From assembly GCF_014843845.1 (NCBI RefSeq), contig NZ_JHQS01000046.1, positions 50,694 through 114,693 of the forward strand: a stretch of 64,000 bases of DNA. The letters run 5' to 3'. The notes beneath the pieces are model-generated. The model did no database searches and was not told the DNA's origin. It saw nothing but the letters and a program-made list of their open reading frames with translations. Shown here one piece after another: positions 59,892 to 64,000 of the stretch. The stretch's first letter is position 1. Every line of letters starts with the position of its first letter. Position numbers and translations under genes: made by a program. The stretch comes from Mesorhizobium amorphae (GTDB lineage Bacteria; Pseudomonadota; Alphaproteobacteria; Rhizobiales; Rhizobiaceae).

Positions 59892-61277
59892 ATGTCCAGA
59901 ATTTCTCCCGTCCTCGATCGTCTCGACAGCAATCTCGACCAGAGCCTGGAGCGGCTGTTCGGCCTGCTCAGCATCAAGTCGATCTCCACCGACCCAAGCT
60001 ACGCCGCCGACTGCCGTAAAGCGGCGGAATGGCTGGTGGCCGAGCTCAAGCAGATCGGTTTCGACGCCAGCGTGCGCGACACGCCTGGACATCCGATGGT
60101 GGTGGCGCATCATGAAGGACCGGCAGGGGCGCCGCACGTGCTGTTCTACGGCCATTACGACGTGCAGCCGGTCGATCCGATCGAACTCTGGGAAAACGAC
60201 CCGTTCGCGCCGGCGGTAAAGGAGATTGCGCCCGGCCACAAGGTGATCACCGGCCGCGGGTCGGCCGACGACAAGGGTCAATTGATGACCTTCGTCGAGG
60301 CCTGCCGCGCCTGGAAGCAGGTGCATGGCAGCCTGCCTTGCCGCATCACCATCCTGTTCGAAGGCGAGGAGGAATCCGGCTCGCCGTCGCTGAAGCCGTT
60401 CCTCGACACTAACAGGGCCGAACTCAAGACCGACTTCGCGCTGGTTTGCGACACCAGCATGTGGGACCGCGAGACGCCTTCCATCTGTGTTTCACTGCGC
60501 GGCATGGTCGGCGAGGAGATCACGGTCAAGGCGGCCAGTCGCGATCTGCATTCCGGGCTTTATGGCGGCCCTGCAGCCAACCCGATCCGCATCCTGGCGA
60601 AAATCCTGGCCGACATCCATGACAAGGACGGCCGCGTGACCATTCCCAGCTTCTATGACGGGGTCGAGGAGACGCCCTCGCAAATCCTGAAATCATGGGA
60701 GACGCTCGGCGAGACCGCCGAGACATTCCTCGGCCCCGTCGGACTTTCCATCCCAGCCGGCGAAAAGGGCCGTTCGGTGCTCGAGCTGACCTGGGCGCGG
60801 CCGACGGCCGAGTTCAACGGCATCGTTGGCGGCTATACGGGAAAAGGCTTCAAGACGGTGATCGCCGCGGAAGCCTCGGCAAAGGTGTCGGTCCGCCTGG
60901 TGCACAAGCAGGATCCGAAGAAGATCCGCGCCGCTTTCCAGGCTTTCGTCAAGGAACGCATTCCGGCCGATTGCTCGGTCGAATTCCACCCGCATGGTGG
61001 CTCGCCGGCGATCCAGCTCTCCTATGACTCGCCGTTCCTGGCCAAGGCCAAGGACGCGCTGTCCGACGAATGGGCGAAACAGGCGGTGACGACGGGCGGC
61101 GGTGGTTCGATCCCGGTGGTCGGCGATTTCCAGACCTCTCTCGGCATCGAATCGCTGCTGGTCGGCTTCGGCCTCGACGACGACCGCATCCATTCGCCCA
61201 ACGAGAAATACGAGCTCACTTCCTTCCATAAAGGCCAGCGCTCCTGGGCCCGCATTCTCGACGCGCTCACGCGCTGA
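59892..61277 (+). CDS. M20-family metallopeptidase (dipeptidase)
   Basis: 461-aa cytoplasmic dizinc dipeptidase. Metal ligands and bases can be read in FYGHYDVQPVDP (His-x-Asp), TGRGSADDKGQLM (bridging Asp), LFEGEEESGSPS (Glu-Glu) and CDTSMWD (Asp). The lid/dimerisation insert (ASRDLHSGLYGGPAANPI with His) is present. Monocistronic or paired loosely with the RNase D-like gene 92 bp downstream. Confidence 0.92.
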   Translation: MSRISPVLDRLDSNLDQSLERLFGLLSIKSISTDPSYAADCRKAAEWLVAELKQIGFDASVRDTPGHPMVVAHHEGPAGAPHVLFYGHYDVQPVDPIELWENDPFAPAVKEIAPGHKVITGRGSADDKGQLMTFVEACRAWKQVHGSLPCRITILFEGEEESGSPSLKPFLDTNRAELKTDFALVCDTSMWDRETPSICVSLRGMVGEEITVKAASRDLHSGLYGGPAANPIRILAKILADIHDKDGRVTIPSFYDGVEETPSQILKSWETLGETAETFLGPVGLSIPAGEKGRSVLELTWARPTAEFNGIVGGYTGKGFKTVIAAEASAKVSVRLVHKQDPKKIRAAFQAFVKERIPADCSVEFHPHGGSPAIQLSYDSPFLAKAKDALSDEWAKQAVTTGGGGSIPVVGDFQTSLGIESLLVGFGLDDDRIHSPNEKYELTSFHKGQRSWARILDALTR

Positions 61278-61326
61278 CGCGGGAATCACGAATGGCGTGA
61301 ATTCAACTTTCTGTTGATTTTTCTGC

Positions 61327-61359
61327 GGATCGCGGCGACGAGGGATCACGCCGCGATCC
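61327..61359 (+). promoter_or_regulatory. 5'-leader hairpin in front of the RNase D-like gene
   Basis: Perfect 11-bp stem GGATCGCGGCG/CGCCGCGATCC with an 11-nt loop and no T-run, ending immediately before the GGAG ribosome-binding site of the ATG at 61370. It could modulate translation or mRNA stability. Confidence 0.4.
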
Positions 61360-61369
61360 GGAGAAGACC

Positions 61370-61990
<621 letters not shown>

Positions 61991-62063
61991 TGGCTCCGGA
62001 ACCAGGGCGTCGCTGGCCGCGTTCCGTCAGCTCAAAGAGGGATGACCTCGAAGTGGGGAAGAC

Positions 62064-62267
62064 ATGGCAGACCGCAAGCCAATATCGAGCGCACCGACGG
62101 ACGGTTCCAGGGTTACCGTCTACTGGAAAGACGCCAACAGCGTGATCAACGAATCCATCGCGCAGTATCGCGACGGAGCCTGGTGGACCTATATCGACAG
62201 CGATACGCAAAAGCGGGTCGAACCGACGAGCTGGCGGCCGGCCTCCGAGGATAGTGACGACGACTGA
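62064..62267 (+). CDS. Small acidic hypothetical protein
   Basis: 67 aa from ATG 62064. The sequence VTVYWKDANSVINESIAQYR with DGAWWTYIDSD looks like a small beta-rich domain, and the tail ends EDSDDD. No membrane segment, no signal peptide. I do not recognise the family; coding bias supports a real gene. Confidence 0.6.
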   Translation: MADRKPISSAPTDGSRVTVYWKDANSVINESIAQYRDGAWWTYIDSDTQKRVEPTSWRPASEDSDDD

Positions 62268-62372
62268 CGCCGCCGCTGGCGGGGCCGGCTGCTTTCGCAT
62301 AGCCTGAAGTCGTTGATATCGAGGCCGATTCGGGGCTTTCGCTCCGCCGTCGTCCGTTGCTCGGAGGAACTA

Positions 62373-62627
62373 ATGGGTATCGAAAGCCTAATCATCTTCA
62401 TCATCATCGGCGCCATCGCCGGCTGGCTCGCCGGCCTCGTCGTCTCAGGCTTCGGCTTCGGCCTGGTCGGCAACATCGTCGTCGGCATTATCGGTGCCTT
62501 CATCGCCGGCTGGCTTTTCCCCAGGCTCGGCTTTGCCATTGGCGGCGGCATCCTCGCCGCCATCATCAATGCCACGATCGGCGCCATCATCCTGTTGCTG
62601 GTGGTCAAGGTCTTGAAACGAGCCTGA
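62373..62627 (+). CDS. GlsB/YeaQ/YmgE-family membrane protein
   Basis: 84 aa from ATG 62373 with CGGAGGA upstream. Three Gly-rich hydrophobic helices (IESLIIFIIIGAIAGWLAGL, GFGLVGNIVVGIIGAFIAGWL, GGGILAAIINATIGAIILLL) match the transglycosylase-associated/GlsB stress-protein family. Inner membrane; function poorly known. Followed by a second tiny membrane gene. Confidence 0.9.
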   Translation: MGIESLIIFIIIGAIAGWLAGLVVSGFGFGLVGNIVVGIIGAFIAGWLFPRLGFAIGGGILAAIINATIGAIILLLVVKVLKRA

Positions 62628-62651
62628 CGCACGACAGCAAAAGGGCGCGCC

Positions 62652-62798
62652 ATGAAACAGAACATGCTCTATTTGATCATCGGCGCGCTCGTCGTGGTCG
62701 TCATCGCCCTTGGCATCTATGTCTATCGCGAGCAGACCAGGCCGAAGGGCGTGGAGCTGAAGATCGACGACAAGGGCATTTCGATCCAGCAAAATTGA
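62652..62798 (+). CDS. 48-residue single-helix membrane protein
   Basis: ATG 62652 to TGA 62798. One N-terminal transmembrane helix (MLYLIIGALVVVVIALGIYVY) followed by a charged tail ending VELKIDDKGISIQQN. It follows the GlsB-like gene by 24 bases and is probably co-transcribed. The helix-then-beta-tail layout suggests a membrane-anchored periplasmic or cytoplasmic small subunit; the function is unknown. Confidence 0.65.
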   Translation: MKQNMLYLIIGALVVVVIALGIYVYREQTRPKGVELKIDDKGISIQQN

Positions 62799-62860
62799 TC
62801 ACGCCGGACTGACGCCGCGATCGGGCAGGCCGGCTTGACCGGACAACCGCGGATCAGGCC

Positions 62861-63940
62861 TTGTCATCGCGTCTCAAGCCAAGGCTGCAGCGGGCATCTT
62901 CCATTCCTTCCTCTCTTCAGGTCAGGCCTCAGGTGATATCCCGGATCGACTTCAGGGCCAGCGATGCTGTCCGAGCCGTGCTTTCGGCAATCGGGCGCAC
63001 AGAAGATGTACGCTTTTCGCCCGACAACCGGCTCTTGGCCATCGCCGGCTTTGGGCGAAAGCGCTGCCTGATCCTGCGGATCGAGGTCGAGCCAGCCTCC
63101 GATGGACCCGAGGTCACGATCCATGATTACATGGAACTGACATCCGACTGCATCGGCGAGGTTCATGGCCTCGATTTCATCGACGACCGGACCCTGGCTG
63201 TCGCCAATCGCGACGGGCTGGTTGGGATATTTTCGCTGCCGGCGGGAGAGCCTGCCGGCAGAAGCCTTGAAATCTCGCCGCGTCGCCAGATCAAGAGCGG
63301 GCTGTTCTGCAAGCTGAGGACGCCCGGTTCGATCGCAGTCAGGCGGGAGTCACCCAGCCGGACCAGCCTGTTGGTCTGCAACAACTATACGCACCGGGTC
63401 ACCCGTCATGTCGTCGACCGGCGGCTGGGATATCGCGCGTTGAGGAACCAGGTGCTGCTGAAACGGGGCCTCGATATTCCCGACGGCATCGCGCTCAGCC
63501 ATGACGGCCAGTGGGTCGCCATAAGCAGCCATGGCACCAAGGATGTGAAAGTCTACAGCCTGTCGGGACCGCTCGGACCCGACACCGAGCCGGCCGGGAT
63601 TCTCGAGAACGCCAATTACCCGCACGGCCTGCGCTTCACCGCTGACGACCGGCATGTTCTTGTTGCCGACGCCGGCAGTCCAAGGCTGCACGTCTATGAC
63701 AGCGAGGGCGGCTGGAGCGGACGCCGCACACCGTCGCGCTCGCTTGTCGTCCTCGACGACGAGACCTTCCTGCGCGGCAGGAACAGCGACGAGGAAGGTG
63801 GTCCGAAGGGCCTCGACATCGACCGCTCGAACAATGTCGTGGCGTTGACCTGCGAAGAGCAGACGCTGGCGTTTTATTCGCTGGCGTCGATCATCGGGCG
63901 GGCAGCGCAGCGGCTCGAGCCGGAGTTGACGCGCCCCTAG
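62861..63940 (+). CDS. Beta-propeller (YVTN-like) hypothetical protein
   Basis: Up to 359 aa from TTG 62861; GTG 62933 (MISRIDFRASDAVRAVL) is an equally possible start. Repeated blades with SPDNRLLAIAGFG, DFIDDRTLAVANRDG, SHDGQWVAISSHGTKDVKVY and TADDRHVLVADAGSPRLHVY give a seven-bladed-propeller character. No signal peptide is evident, so a cytoplasmic location is likely. Such proteins bind or hydrolyse lactones or act as scaffolds; no function can be assigned. Confidence 0.65.
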   Translation: MSSRLKPRLQRASSIPSSLQVRPQVISRIDFRASDAVRAVLSAIGRTEDVRFSPDNRLLAIAGFGRKRCLILRIEVEPASDGPEVTIHDYMELTSDCIGEVHGLDFIDDRTLAVANRDGLVGIFSLPAGEPAGRSLEISPRRQIKSGLFCKLRTPGSIAVRRESPSRTSLLVCNNYTHRVTRHVVDRRLGYRALRNQVLLKRGLDIPDGIALSHDGQWVAISSHGTKDVKVYSLSGPLGPDTEPAGILENANYPHGLRFTADDRHVLVADAGSPRLHVYDSEGGWSGRRTPSRSLVVLDDETFLRGRNSDEEGGPKGLDIDRSNNVVALTCEEQTLAFYSLASIIGRAAQRLEPELTRP

Positions 63941-64000
63941 GCTGAATCGACATTCATCGCATCCATAACATGGCGCAGGCGAGTTGGATGAAGCTGAGGA
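63941..64000. other. Right edge of window, nothing identified
   Basis: Sixty bases after the beta-propeller stop, too short to interpret. Confidence 0.5.

Overview
The window reads as chromosomal DNA of a Rhizobiales alphaproteobacterium, most likely Mesorhizobium or a close relative. The signs are high GC with strong G/C at third codon positions, a density of sugar ABC importers and GntR/LacI/TetR regulators typical of rhizobia, a complete C-P lyase (phn) cluster, and several copies of a structured intergenic repeat. The polA - small RNA - M20 peptidase - RNase D-like order at the right end looks like core chromosome. I see no insertion sequence, prophage, tRNA, rRNA or CRISPR array.

Layout. 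(1) 1-6311: end of a TetR-type regulator, then a six-gene sugar ABC importer operon (binding protein, two permeases, a small membrane protein, two ATPases). (2) 6354-12587: mixed accessory genes (cupin, AraC regulator/MFS efflux pair, TetR/SDR pair, GFA-type zinc protein, amidase). (3) 12615-20442: two divergent catabolic operons. They hold three sugar isomerase/epimerase-fold enzymes, a Gfo/Idh/MocA dehydrogenase, an enolase-superfamily dehydratase, a D-2-hydroxyacid dehydrogenase and a FadR-type GntR regulator. (4) 20430-32020: phosphonate uptake and C-P lyase genes phnGHIJKL, a hexapeptide transferase, a 2H phosphoesterase, phnCDE1E2, and the divergent regulator phnF. (5) 32005-41635: an L-fucose-type oxidative pathway (lactonase, Zn-alcohol dehydrogenase, RbsABC-type importer, aldose dehydrogenase, UxaA-type dehydratase) with an unusual GntR regulator. 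(6) 41803-45078: a copper-handling operon (DUF2946-like, PCuAC, YcnI/DUF1775, CopC-CopD fusion). (7) 45207-46634: 6-phosphogluconate dehydrogenase. (8) 46733-55793: a LacI regulator divergent from a second sugar ABC importer, followed by an isomerase-fold protein, a second Gfo/Idh/MocA dehydrogenase and an aldo/keto reductase. (9) 56013-63940: Zur-like regulator, polA, a candidate sRNA, M20 dipeptidase, RNase D-like exonuclease, small stress and membrane proteins, and a beta-propeller protein.

How the parts connect. Two sequence classes of FadR-type operator (TGGTTCGACCA and TGGTAATACCA) each occur in front of the first ABC operon (about 270 and 448) and again in the divergent promoter of the catabolic operons (about 16771 and 16951). 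This ties importer and enzymes into one probable regulon under the FadR-type gene at 13833-14549, although 10 kb of unrelated genes lie between. I regard this regulon as the best candidate for an undescribed pathway: uptake and oxidation/epimerisation of an unidentified sugar or polyol. The phn promoter shows a PhoB-box-like repeat, a -10 hexamer and a PhnF-type operator in series. The fucose-type locus has a shared 20-nt element in front of its two transcripts. The LacI locus has two copies of the same 14-nt operator in opposite orientation.

Limits: no database search was possible. Substrates are inferred from family and context, and start codons were chosen from ribosome-binding sites and family N-termini.
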